Below are positions 1 to 6,487 of a stretch of DNA of 12,356 nt, in pieces. The stretch comes from Anaerolineales bacterium (GTDB lineage Bacteria > Chloroflexota > Anaerolineae > Anaerolineales > DRMV01). The notes beneath the pieces were generated by a model. It did no database searches and was not told where the DNA came from. It worked only from the letters and a program-made list of their open reading frames with translations. A program made the translations under genes and the position numbers. The DNA is taken from assembly GCA_026991215.1 (NCBI GenBank), contig JALXBY010000309.1, forward strand, positions 1 through 12,356, in the 5' to 3' direction. The stretch's first letter is position 1. The number at the start of each line of letters is the position of its first letter.

Positions 1-1
1 T

Positions 2-1744
2 CAGAGTTGGTCCTTCCCGGAAAGGGAAGAAGAGGCCACGACTCAAACCCAATGGGACATTCAGCGCCTGCGCCAACGCCGATGGGCGTGGCGCCTTTAT
101 CTGCTCTTCACCTGGGGGCCATGGCTCCTTTGGCTGGTGTGGCTGGCCGTGCAGTTCCTTCAGAAGGGCCTGCAGGCGACCATCCCCCTGGCGGTGGCTT
201 CTGGCCTGGGGCTTTTGGGCTGGAGCCTGCTGCGCCTCGCGACCCACCAAATCGCGCTGCACAGCGTCGCGCTGTTTCTGGTGGAAATCCTGGACCTGCG
301 GGAGCGCGGTGGCCCCCTGGAGCGCTACCTGCGGGAGGAACAGGAGAAACTGCTCCAGGAACTCACGGCCCGGATGGAGACCGAGCCTGAGGAAAGCATC
401 CGCACCTGGGTCACCGAACTGCAGGCCGGGAAGGAAACGCAGAAGCGCCTTTCCCCCGTGGCCCTGGCCAGGCAGTACCTGCGGGCCGTCACGTTCGGCC
501 ACGCGCCGCCCGATGTCACGCTGCTCAACCCCTGGCGCACCGCGGTGGTCAGCATTCAAGACCGGTTCGCTGTGGCCCACGCCCTGCACCATCCCCTGCT
601 GCAGCGGGCCATCTGGCTGGGCGGCTTCCACTTGTGGCTCTTGCACGAGCAGGCGCTGGTGGTGCTGGAAGGCCTGCGCCGCGGGTCCCTGCGTTTCGTC
701 CAAGGTCCCACCCGTCGCGTTTGGGGCCGGCTGACGCCCTTCACCTATCCCCCCACGGGCTGCCTGACCTTCTTGCTGTTGCTCTTCCGCCGTCGCACTG
801 GGTTTGCGTACGTACCGCCCAATTCCCCCTGCTTCAACCGACTGTTCGAGACTCTGCACCGGCTCCTCTGGCTGGAGCCGTTCACCATCCGCATCAAGGA
901 ACTCCAGGTCCGCAGCCGGGACGGTCTGTGGCTCACGGTCAAAGGGTTGCAAGTCCGGGTGCGGCCCAGGGCCGAAAGCCCGGCTTTCCGGCAGTTCCTG
1001 CAAGAGGCCCTTTGGCGGGAGGGGGCCAAAGCCCAGGGCAAACCCGCTCAAAAGGACCGCTTCCGTCAGTGGCTGGAGGAGCTCAAAGCCTCGGTGGACG
1101 GCCGCCGATTTCTGGAGGAGAACGTACGCGCGGTGGTCCTCGGCCAGGTCAACCGGTTCTTCGCCCAGCACACGGCCCAGCAGGTGACCACCTTCCTGAC
1201 CGAAGAAGAACGGGCCTTGTGGAACGCCGCGGAGCAGAAACTGTACCAGGTGCCCAAGACCTTCCCCCCCGTGGGCCTGGAGGCCCTGCGCCAGACCATC
1301 ACCCAGGCCCTGCAGGAACGGGGGTTCGACGTGGAGGTGGTCCCGCCCCATATCACCCTGCCCAAGGAACTGCAGGACCAGCACCGCCATTTGCGGGAGG
1401 CCTTTGGCCTGTTGCGGCAGATGGAAACGCGGATGTGGGAACAGGTGCACGAGGTCTACCAGAGTTGGTTGCACCAAATCCTGACCCACTTTTACGCGGT
1501 CTGGATGCACACCCAGGGGCAGCGGCAACAGGAGCGCCTTTGGGCCTTTTTGGGCGCAGGGCTGCCCGCCTTTCGCGAGGCATATCGCATCTGGGAAGAA
1601 GCCCTGGGGGACGAACAGTACGACCTGGTCTGGAAGGCCTTAGAGGTCTCCCCCCTGGAGGCCCAGCGCCTGCGGGACGAGTGGCTTGCAATTTACCTGG
1701 CCTGGCTCCAGGGGTTCTACGGGTACAGTATGTTTGTGGAATGA
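2..1744 (+). CDS. Hypothetical membrane-anchored protein, 5' end outside the window
   Basis: I do not recognise this family. The frame is open from the first base with no stop, and about 580 codons are visible. The GTG at 137 is a poor start because it would cut through a hydrophobic segment that begins upstream (around bases 80-160, Trp- and Leu-rich). The true start is therefore probably left of the window. A second hydrophobic stretch follows at about bases 180-290, so two N-terminal membrane helices are likely. A short Leu-rich patch lies near 765-790. The rest is charged and helix-rich, with many Gln, Glu, Arg and Trp residues. Bases 880-970 encode a beta-like stretch around 'RSRDGLWLTVKGLQVRVRP', followed by a helical segment. 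This faintly resembles the core of SPFH/band-7 proteins, which is only a guess. It ends at TGA 1742-1744, inside the first unit of a tandem repeat array. Coding status is solid; function is unknown. Confidence 0.8.
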   Translation, partial: QSWSFPEREEEATTQTQWDIQRLRQRRWAWRLYLLFTWGPWLLWLVWLAVQFLQKGLQATIPLAVASGLGLLGWSLLRLATHQIALHSVALFLVEILDLRERGGPLERYLREEQEKLLQELTARMETEPEESIRTWVTELQAGKETQKRLSPVALARQYLRAVTFGHAPPDVTLLNPWRTAVVSIQDRFAVAHALHHPLLQRAIWLGGFHLWLLHEQALVVLEGLRRGSLRFVQGPTRRVWGRLTPFTYPPTGCLTFLLLLFRRRTGFAYVPPNSPCFNRLFETLHRLLWLEPFTIRIKELQVRSRDGLWLTVKGLQVRVRPRAESPAFRQFLQEALWREGAKAQGKPAQKDRFRQWLEELKASVDGRRFLEENVRAVVLGQVNRFFAQHTAQQVTTFLTEEERALWNAAEQKLYQVPKTFPPVGLEALRQTITQALQERGFDVEVVPPHITLPKELQDQHRHLREAFGLLRQMETRMWEQVHEVYQSWLHQILTHFYAVWMHTQGQRQQERLWAFLGAGLPAFREAYRIWEEALGDEQYDLVWKALEVSPLEAQRLRDEWLAIYLAWLQGFYGYSMFVE

Positions 1745-1820
1745 CCGCAGTGCGCAGACCGCGGTGCGCAGTGCGCCGACTGCAGACCGCCGACTGCCGA
1801 CCGCAGACCGCCGACCGCTT
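1744..1820 (+). repeat. Heptanucleotide tandem array 1
   Basis: Ten consecutive 7-base units can be read from 1744 to 1813, with a degenerate eleventh to 1820. Units include ACCGCAG, TGCGCAG, ACCGCGG, ACTGCAG, ACCGCCG and ACTGCCG, giving a loose consensus ACYGCMG. The first unit uses the last base of the upstream stop codon. The array runs straight into a -10-like hexamer at 1822. Arrays of the same period occur at 6420-6454 and 10060-10108. Heptanucleotide short tandem repeats are known from filamentous cyanobacteria; a link to those is not claimed. Confidence 0.8.
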
Positions 1821-1821
1821 G

Positions 1822-1827
1822 TATGAT
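1822..1827 (+). promoter_or_regulatory. Possible -10 element (TATGAT)
   Basis: TATGAT matches the sigma-70 -10 consensus at five of six positions and sits directly after the GC-rich heptad array. No convincing -35 is seen at 16-18 bases upstream, because that area is repeat sequence. If used, transcription would start near 1834 and would include the hairpins at 1836-1975. Confidence 0.3.
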
Positions 1828-1835
1828 AGAAACGA

Positions 1836-1975
1836 CGAGGCGGTAGACCGTACGACTGCAGGGCCTCAGCGCCCGTCAGACAGGCCGGTCACCGCCTCGC
1901 CACCACCGTGGAGCCAGGAGGTCGGAGAGTAGAAAGGGCCACCAAGCCCGAATACAAGCAAGACCCCGGCTCCAC
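1836..1975 (+). ncRNA. Candidate structured RNA or leader with two hairpins
   Basis: Hairpin 1 has perfect 9-bp arms, CGAGGCGGT (1836-1844) and ACCGCCTCG (1891-1899). Inside it ACCG (1847-1850) can pair with CGGT (1886-1889). Hairpin 2 has perfect 8-bp arms, GTGGAGCC (1908-1915) and GGCTCCAC (1968-1975). Inside it GGTC (1920-1923) can pair with GACC (1962-1965), and GGGC (1936-1939) with GCCC (1946-1949) across CACCAA. I compared it by eye with tRNA, tmRNA, SRP RNA, RNase P RNA, and the SAM, TPP, glycine and fluoride riboswitches and found no signature match. It could be the leader of the downstream transporter gene, a free-standing small RNA, or chance pairing in GC-rich DNA. Confidence 0.35.
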
Positions 1976-2004
1976 AACCAACCCAAATTTGGGAGGAAGA
2001 AGCC

Positions 2005-2046
2005 ATGAAACGAGACGACTGCATGCTTAGTATACCACCGGTGTGA
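2005..2046 (+). CDS. Possible 13-residue small ORF with a strong ribosome binding site
   Basis: The reading frame is ATG at 2005 to TGA at 2044-2046 and encodes MKRDDCMLSIPPV. GGGAGGA at 1991-1997 lies 7 bases before the ATG, which is a near-ideal site and the main reason to list this ORF. It follows hairpin 2 of the candidate structured RNA. Its stop is directly followed by another ATG (TGAATG). It could be a leader peptide or a fortuitous ORF. The peptide has no run of one amino acid that would suggest ribosome-mediated attenuation. Function is unknown. Confidence 0.3.
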   Translation: MKRDDCMLSIPPV

Positions 2047-2139
2047 ATGTTGCCCAGGGGCATGCTTCTGGTGGAAAATCCCAATCGCCCGAAGGAGTTT
2101 GATTTTTCTTGCTTCCCCTCCCGCTTTGAAGTAGGATAA
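2047..2139 (+). CDS. Possible 30-residue small ORF, start adjacent to the previous stop
   Basis: ATG 2047 immediately follows TGA 2044-2046, so translation could be coupled to the 13-residue ORF. It runs to TAA 2137-2139, begins MLPRGMLLVENPNRP and ends near FEVG. Third positions are clearly less GC-rich than in the neighbouring large genes, which argues against long-term selection as a normal gene here. A promoter-like pair for the binding protein gene (2109-2137) overlaps its end. It may not be translated. Confidence 0.2.
   Translation: MLPRGMLLVENPNRPKEFDFSCFPSRFEVG
2109..2137 (+). promoter_or_regulatory. Probable sigma-70-type promoter for the binding protein gene
   Basis: TTGCTT (2109-2114) and TAGGAT (2132-2137) are separated by exactly 17 bases and lie 36-65 bases before the start codon of the binding protein gene. 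Both hexamers are imperfect, but their spacing and position are right. Confidence 0.45.
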
Positions 2140-2173
2140 AAAGGCCGATTAACTCCCCCAAGGAGGCAGGATG

Positions 2174-3007
2174 ATGTTGCGCAAACGCTCGCTTGCTGCA
2201 GTGTTGCTGCTGGCCTTGGTTTCGCTGGCGTTGTGGGGTTGTAACCGGCAGGCTCAACCCACCCAGGCCCAGCAAGCCGAAGGTCAGCAGGCCGAAGCCG
2301 GGAAACTTCCGGACCTGGGCGGCAAGAAAATCACCGTCGCCGTAGAAAACGCGTACCCGCCCTTCAACTTCATCGATAAGGAGACCGGCCAGCCCGCGGG
2401 GTGGGACTACGACGCGGTCCGGGAAATCTGCAAGCGCATCAACTGTGTGCCGGAGTTCAAAGAGGCGGCCTGGGAAGGCATCTTCGATGCCATGGCCGCG
2501 GGTGAATACGATGTGCTGGCCGACGGGGTGACCATCACCGAAGAGCGGGAAAAGGTGGTGGACTTCTCCATCCCGTACGTTACCGTGTACCAGGTAATCC
2601 TGGTGCGGGCCGACGAACCGGCCAAGTCCCTGGATGAGTTCATCAAGGACGAAACCAAGATTGTGGGGACCCAGACCGGCACCACCAACTACATCGCGGC
2701 CAAGAAGGTCTTCCCTGAAGACCGCATCAAAACCTTCGAGGACTTCGGCGCGGCCATCCTTGCCCTGCTTTCCGGCGATATCGACGGCGTGGTGATTGAC
2801 TACGTCGCGGCCCAGGGCTTCATGAAGGAGAACGAGGGCAAACTCCGCATCCTGGGCACCCTCAAGGAGGGCGACCAACTGGGCTTCGCCTTCCCGCCCG
2901 GCAGCCCCTTGCGGGAGGCCTTCAACGCCGCGCTCAAGTCCATGATGGAAGACGGCACCCTGGAGAAACTCAACAAGAAGTGGGGCCTGATTCCACCGGA
3001 AGAGTAA
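2174..3007 (+). CDS. Amino acid ABC transporter substrate-binding lipoprotein
   Basis: Family 3 extracellular solute-binding protein (SBP_bac_3), the external receptor of a polar amino acid importer. The N-terminus is a lipoprotein signal: Arg/Lys, a Leu/Ala-rich core, then LALWGC with the lipidated Cys at residue 23. A Gln/Ala linker follows. The mature part shows the family pattern: 'AYPPFNFIDKETGQPAGWDYD', 'GEYDVLADGVTITEEREKVV', 'DFSIPY', 'GTQTGTTNYIAAK', 'GDIDGVVIDY', and a C-terminal 'KKWGLIPPEE'. The Arg before DFSIPY and the Asp in DIDGV are the usual ligand contacts in relatives. Two ATGs are adjacent (2171 and 2174). AGGAGG at 2161-2166 lies 7 bases from the second and 4 from the first, so 2174 is preferred (277 residues). 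A strong terminator follows. The permease is the next gene. The specific amino acid cannot be read from sequence. Confidence 0.92.
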   Translation: MLRKRSLAAVLLLALVSLALWGCNRQAQPTQAQQAEGQQAEAGKLPDLGGKKITVAVENAYPPFNFIDKETGQPAGWDYDAVREICKRINCVPEFKEAAWEGIFDAMAAGEYDVLADGVTITEEREKVVDFSIPYVTVYQVILVRADEPAKSLDEFIKDETKIVGTQTGTTNYIAAKKVFPEDRIKTFEDFGAAILALLSGDIDGVVIDYVAAQGFMKENEGKLRILGTLKEGDQLGFAFPPGSPLREAFNAALKSMMEDGTLEKLNKKWGLIPPEE

Positions 3008-3034
3008 ACCCACGCGGGTGAACCCGCTGACCCG

Positions 3035-3063
3035 GCCCTCCCCGTAACCTGGGGAGGGCTTTT
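3035..3063 (+). terminator. Intrinsic terminator after the binding protein gene
   Basis: GCCCTCCCC (3035-3043) and GGGGAGGGC (3051-3059) form a perfect 9-bp GC-rich stem around a 7-base loop, followed by TTTT. It lies 28 bases after the stop codon and before the permease gene, so it can reduce permease expression relative to the binding protein, a common arrangement for importers. Confidence 0.85.
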
Positions 3064-3086
3064 GGGTTGTCTATACGGATGATTTT

Positions 3087-3129
3087 GCCCCTTCATGGGG
3101 CGCCGGGTTTCATCCAGGCGCGAAGCGCC
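3087..3129 (+). other. Two small hairpins in the permease leader
   Basis: GCCCC (3087-3091) pairs with GGGGC (3097-3101) around TTCAT. GGCGC (3117-3121) pairs with GCGCC (3125-3129) around GAA and extends by one A-T pair. They lie between the terminator and the permease start. Neither has a T tract. They may shape the mRNA 5' end or protect a processed transcript. The role is not established. Confidence 0.3.
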
Positions 3130-3160
3130 TTCCCCAAAACCCGCCCCTGCCGAGGTGTGT

Positions 3161-4036
3161 ATGGACGCAACCAAAACCCAGCCCCCTCAAGGGGAAGCCC
3201 TCCCGGAAGTGGCCTGGAACCCCTGGCGGAGTTACCCCTGGTGGGCCATTGGCCTGGTCGTGGTGGGCCTGGCCCTGCTCTACATGATTCTGACCGACGT
3301 CAACTACCGGGAGACCTTCTTCTTCATCCTCCCAGGGGTCGTGGTCACCCTGCGCATTACCCTGTTGGGGTATGCCCTGGCCGTGTTTTTGGGCTTGCTC
3401 ATTGGCATCGGTCGGACGTCCAAAAACCCCCTGATTTTCAACCTCAGCACCCTTTACGTGGAAGTGTTCCGGGGCATCCCCATGCTGGTCCAGATTTTGT
3501 ACATGGCTTACGTGGTCATCCCCGCGGTGGTGCGGTTCGGTCGGTTCCTGGGCCAGTGGGGGGAAACCTGGGCCGCGGGGGTGCCCGTATTGGGGGCCTT
3601 GTTCGCCTGGCTCGCCGGGTGGAACATCCAGAACTTTTCGTTGGAGGTCCGGGCTATCCTGGCCCTGGGCATTGGCTATGCCGCGTACGAGGCCGAGGTG
3701 TTCCGGGCCGGGATTCAGTCCATCCACAAGGGGCAGTGGGAAGCCGCGTACTCCTTAGGGATGACCTACTTCCAGACGTTGCGGCTGGTCATTCTGCCCC
3801 AGGCGGTACGGCGGGTGTTGCCCCCTCTGGGCAACGACCTGGTGGCCATGTTGAAGGATACGTCCCTGGTCACGGTCATCGCGGTGCGGGAAATCACGCA
3901 ACTGGCCCGCTTGCGGCGGGCGGCCACCTTCCGCCCTGCGGAGGCCTTCAACATCCTGGCCTATCTCTACCTTTCCATGACCCTTTCCCTCTCCAGCCTG
4001 GTCCGCTACATCGAGCGGCGGATGCGCATTCCATAG
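3161..4036 (+). CDS. Polar amino acid ABC transporter permease (HisM/GlnP type)
   Basis: Inner membrane subunit that forms the channel for the importer whose binding protein is the upstream gene. Of 291 residues, the membrane-helix stretches lie near residues 28-45, 55-85, 105-125, 145-175 and 265-282. Family motifs are clear: 'TLYVEVFRGIPMLVQ' (97-111), the EAA loop that contacts the ATPase ('EAAYSLGMTYFQTLRLVILP', 194-213), and 'KDTSLVTVI' (232-240). The segment around 123-160 is longer than in the roughly 220-residue E. coli HisM-type proteins. An in-frame ATG exists at 3095, but it has no ribosome binding site and lies within leader hairpin sequence. ATG 3161 has GAGG at 3152-3155, 5 bases away, and gives a normal N-terminus. 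No ATPase gene follows, because the next gene is convergent. The subunit needed to power transport must be encoded elsewhere. Confidence 0.92.
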   Translation: MDATKTQPPQGEALPEVAWNPWRSYPWWAIGLVVVGLALLYMILTDVNYRETFFFILPGVVVTLRITLLGYALAVFLGLLIGIGRTSKNPLIFNLSTLYVEVFRGIPMLVQILYMAYVVIPAVVRFGRFLGQWGETWAAGVPVLGALFAWLAGWNIQNFSLEVRAILALGIGYAAYEAEVFRAGIQSIHKGQWEAAYSLGMTYFQTLRLVILPQAVRRVLPPLGNDLVAMLKDTSLVTVIAVREITQLARLRRAATFRPAEAFNILAYLYLSMTLSLSSLVRYIERRMRIP

Positions 4037-4061
4037 GGGAACGGTGGTTTCGGCCCCTGGG

Positions 4062-4931
4062 TCACGTCGTGCGGGAAGGGCGCGCGACGTGCCGTGGGTA
4101 CGCGCCCAGTACCCGCAGGAAGGGCGCAATCTCTTCCAGATGGGCCAGCGCCCGCCGTCCCGCGCCCAGGGCCGCATGGCCTTCGAAGTCCAGGTAAAAC
4201 AGGTACTCCCAGGGCCGGCCCTGCAGGGGCCGGGATTCGATTTTCGTCAGGTTGATATCCCGCAGGGCGAACACGCTCAGGGCCTTGAACAACGCGCCCG
4301 GCGTATGGGGTAGGGTGAACACGATGGAGGTCTTGAAGTCCGTGGCCTGGGCTTCGTCTTCGGGCACAGGGTAGGGCGTGCGGGCGATGAAGAGGAACCG
4401 GGTGTAGTTCGCGGGGTTGTCCTCCAGGCCTTCCCGCAGCACCTGAAGGCCATAGACCTGGGCCGCCCGTCGCGAGGCAATGGCCCCGGCGTGGCGGATG
4501 TTCTTTTCCCGCAGGTACCGCGCGCTGCCGGCCGTATCCGCCATGGCCACGGGTTCCAGACCCAGTTTCTGCAGGGCCTGCTCGCACTGGGCCAGGGCCT
4601 GGGGGTGGGAATACACCTCCCGCAGGTCCTCCAGGGCTACGCCGGGCAGGGCCAGGAGACAGTGCCGTACCCGGTAGGCGTATTCCCCCACGATGTGCAC
4701 CGGGTAGCGGATGAGCAGGTCGTAGTTGCGGTGCACGCTCCCGGCCAGGGAGTTCTCAATGGGCAGGATGCCCACATCCACCTGCCCCTGCACCACGGCC
4801 TGGAACACGTCTTCGAAACGCCGGCAGGGGACGGGCTGAATCTCCGGCCCCAGGGCTTCAAAGGCCGCTTCTTCGCTGTAAGCGCCCGGCTCGCCTTGAT
4901 AGGCCACGGTGCGGGCCTGTCGTGGGTCCAT
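4062..4931 (-). CDS. pheA: Prephenate dehydratase with ACT regulatory domain
   Basis: Converts prephenate to phenylpyruvate, water and CO2, the committed step to phenylalanine, in the cytoplasm. The protein is 289 residues, typical for the monofunctional enzyme without a chorismate mutase domain. The catalytic domain (about 8-185) shows 'YQGEPGAYSEEAA', 'PIENSLAGSV' (58-66), 'YSHPQALAQC' and the essential TRF motif (177-179). The ACT domain (about 199-280) has GALF (212-215) and ESRP (232-235), the phenylalanine-binding motifs, so feedback inhibition by Phe is expected. Two in-frame ATGs are possible. The one at 4946 lacks a ribosome binding site, while 4931 has GGAGG (4944-4940) 8 bases upstream, so 4931 is chosen. 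The frame is open far upstream of this start, but that is a GC-rich run without family similarity. The gene is convergent with the permease (25-base gap) and divergent from the MFS gene. Confidence 0.93.
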   Translation of the reverse strand: MDPRQARTVAYQGEPGAYSEEAAFEALGPEIQPVPCRRFEDVFQAVVQGQVDVGILPIENSLAGSVHRNYDLLIRYPVHIVGEYAYRVRHCLLALPGVALEDLREVYSHPQALAQCEQALQKLGLEPVAMADTAGSARYLREKNIRHAGAIASRRAAQVYGLQVLREGLEDNPANYTRFLFIARTPYPVPEDEAQATDFKTSIVFTLPHTPGALFKALSVFALRDINLTKIESRPLQGRPWEYLFYLDFEGHAALGAGRRALAHLEEIAPFLRVLGAYPRHVARPSRTT

Positions 4932-4976
4932 GGGGGTTGCCTCCATCTGCAAACGGCGAAATTTCAGGATAAGGAG

Positions 4977-5028
4977 GGTAAAATGCAACCCGCCCTTTCC
5001 CCGGAGGAAAGCGCTTGAAGATTTTACC
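4977..5028. repeat. Nested inverted repeat between pheA and the MFS gene
   Basis: GGTAAAAT (4977-4984) and ATTTTACC (5021-5028) are perfect 8-bp arms. Between them CTTTCC (4995-5000) pairs with GGAAAG (5006-5011) around a 5-base loop. The arms contain TAAAAT on both strands, -10-like in each direction, but I see no matching -35 elements. It lies in the 219-base divergent intergenic region, so it may be an operator or the pheA leader. The rest of this gap shows nothing else I can name. Confidence 0.4.
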
Positions 5029-5150
5029 GTGGCTGTGGACGCGTTTTCGGGCGCTTTCTCTGCCATACACCTACCCACACGCACGAAGGTGCACTGCATC
5101 CCCCATTGCCGACGGCGCATCTTCCCCCATGCCTGACAACGAGGCGGCCT

Positions 5151-6347
5151 ATGCTTGTACGTGCCCAAACCATGTGGCGTCAATACCCCCGGACCCTGTG
5201 GGTGCTGGCCGGGGGGTTGTTCTTCACCGTGGCTGGCATGAGCATGGTGTGGCCCTTCTTCCCCATGTACGCCACCGCGCGGCTGCACCTGGACCTGACC
5301 AGCGTGGGTACGCTCATCACCGTGCAGGCCATCGCCGGGATCGTCGGTTCGGTCCTCGGTGGCGCCCTGGTGGACCGCTGGGGGCGCAAGCCGGGGATGC
5401 TCCTCAGCCTGCTGGGGTTGGGGGTCTCTTACCTCAGCCTGATTTTCGCCCGAACCTGGATGCACCTGGCCCTGGTCATGCTGGTCGGTGGCGGGTTGGG
5501 GCCTTCCTTCCGCATCGCGGGGGATGCCATGACCGCGGACCTGCTCCCGCCGGACCAGCGGGACAACGCCTACGCCCTGCTCCGGGTTGCCAACAACCTG
5601 GGGATTGCCTTAGGCCCGGCCCTGGGCGGCGCCTTGATTTCCATTGCCTATGAGGTCACCTTTCTCGCCGCGGCCGGTGCGCTCTTCCTTTACATGTTGG
5701 TCGTCTGGGTCGCTATCCACGAAACCCATCACCCTGCAACCCAGGAACAAGCCGCTACGGACGGGGTCGAAGCGTACCGGGCCATGCTGCGGGACCGTCG
5801 TTTGTGGGGCTTTCTCCTCCCGGTCTTCCTGGCCTGGACCGCGGGCGGCTGCATCTGGGTCTTTCTGGGCGTGTACATGCGGGATGCCCACGGCCTGGGG
5901 GAACAGGCCTTTGGGTTCGTGGTTTCCATCAACGCGCTGTTGGTGGTGATTTTCCAGGTGGCGTTGACCCGCCTGGTACGCCGCTTCCGGGGCTGGCGGA
6001 TGGCCATGGTGCTGGGCGCGCTGTTCTACGCCGCAGCCCTGGCCGCCACCGCGTACGCCCGCACCCTGGGCGAGTTTCTGGCCGTCATGGTGGTGTTGAC
6101 GATAGGCGAGATGCTTTTGGTACCCACGGCTTCCACCTGGGTCGCCAACTTCGCGCCGGAGCACCTCCGGGGGCGCTACATGGCGGCGCTGGCCGTCATC
6201 TGGCCCCTGGCCGCGGGCACGGTCGGCCCTGTGGGAGGCTGGTTAATTGAGCATTTTTCCTTTGCCGTCTTGTGGATGGCCGCGGCCACCCTGGGTCTGC
6301 TCGCGGCCCTTGGCTTCCTTCCCCAAACCCCGCCGCCCATGGAATGA
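5151..6347 (+). CDS. Major facilitator superfamily transporter, probable drug/metabolite exporter
   Basis: A 398-residue inner membrane protein with a hydrophobic pattern consistent with 12 membrane helices in two halves. The hallmark MFS motif A between helices 2 and 3 is clear: 'GGALVDRWGRKPGM' (D75, R76, G78, R79, K80). The central loop (about residues 194-218) is hydrophilic with Glu/Gln/His. The equivalent loop in the second half is 'RLVRRFRGWRMAM'. 'ANNLGIALGPALGGALI' resembles the antiporter motif C of exporters (G-rich with Pro), which suggests proton-driven efflux of the DHA1 type. The substrate is unknown. ATG 5151 has GAGG (5141-5144) 6 bases upstream. A TTG at 5106 in the same frame has no such site and would add a non-conserved extension. 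The gene is divergent from pheA. No adjacent regulator gene gives a hint of the inducer. Confidence 0.88.
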   Translation: MLVRAQTMWRQYPRTLWVLAGGLFFTVAGMSMVWPFFPMYATARLHLDLTSVGTLITVQAIAGIVGSVLGGALVDRWGRKPGMLLSLLGLGVSYLSLIFARTWMHLALVMLVGGGLGPSFRIAGDAMTADLLPPDQRDNAYALLRVANNLGIALGPALGGALISIAYEVTFLAAAGALFLYMLVVWVAIHETHHPATQEQAATDGVEAYRAMLRDRRLWGFLLPVFLAWTAGGCIWVFLGVYMRDAHGLGEQAFGFVVSINALLVVIFQVALTRLVRRFRGWRMAMVLGALFYAAALAATAYARTLGEFLAVMVVLTIGEMLLVPTASTWVANFAPEHLRGRYMAALAVIWPLAAGTVGPVGGWLIEHFSFAVLWMAAATLGLLAALGFLPQTPPPME

Positions 6348-6377
6348 CCGGCGCCACGCAACCGCTTTTCTTCCGAA

Positions 6378-6386
6378 TGGTATACT
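6378..6386 (+). promoter_or_regulatory. Probable extended -10 promoter for the Mo-enzyme gene
   Basis: TGG followed by TATACT gives a TGn extended -10 with one mismatch to TATAAT. Extended -10 promoters can work with a weak -35, and none is obvious here. Transcription would begin near 6393 and include a small inverted repeat (GCCGA/TCGGC, 6390-6401) and heptad array 2. Confidence 0.45.
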
Positions 6387-6419
6387 CTTGCCGAAATCGG
6401 CCCTCGCGGTTCACGTTCT

Positions 6420-6474
6420 CCAGCCGACCGCCGACTGCCCACTGCTGACTGCCGACATGCATTACCGACCGCCA
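6420..6474 (+). repeat. Heptanucleotide tandem array 2
   Basis: Five 7-base units are visible at 6420-6454: CCAGCCG, ACCGCCG, ACTGCCC, ACTGCTG and ACTGCCG. Decayed copies (around TTACCGACCGCC) continue to 6474. The ribosome binding site of the next gene begins two bases later. It has the same period and nearly the same unit as array 1. Confidence 0.7.
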
Positions 6475-6487
6475 AGGGAGGTGCCCG

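Noticed and set aside
1908..1980. tRNA-like look of hairpin 2 (acceptor-like arms followed by ACAACCA)
   Set aside because: The span is too short, no T-arm with TTCGA-type loop pairs correctly, and there is no anticodon stem at the right place.
3095..3160. Earlier ATG for the permease
   Set aside because: No ribosome binding site is present, the region forms leader hairpins, and the added residues are not like the family N-terminus.
4037..4061. Possible bidirectional terminator between the permease and pheA
   Set aside because: An AGGGG/CCCCT pairing exists, but it has bulges and extends into pheA, with no T tract on either strand. The support is too weak to call.
4932..5465. In-frame upstream extension of pheA on the minus strand
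   Set aside because: The frame stays open for about 180 codons but shows no prephenate dehydratase features and overlaps the MFS coding region. The start at 4931 has a good ribosome binding site.
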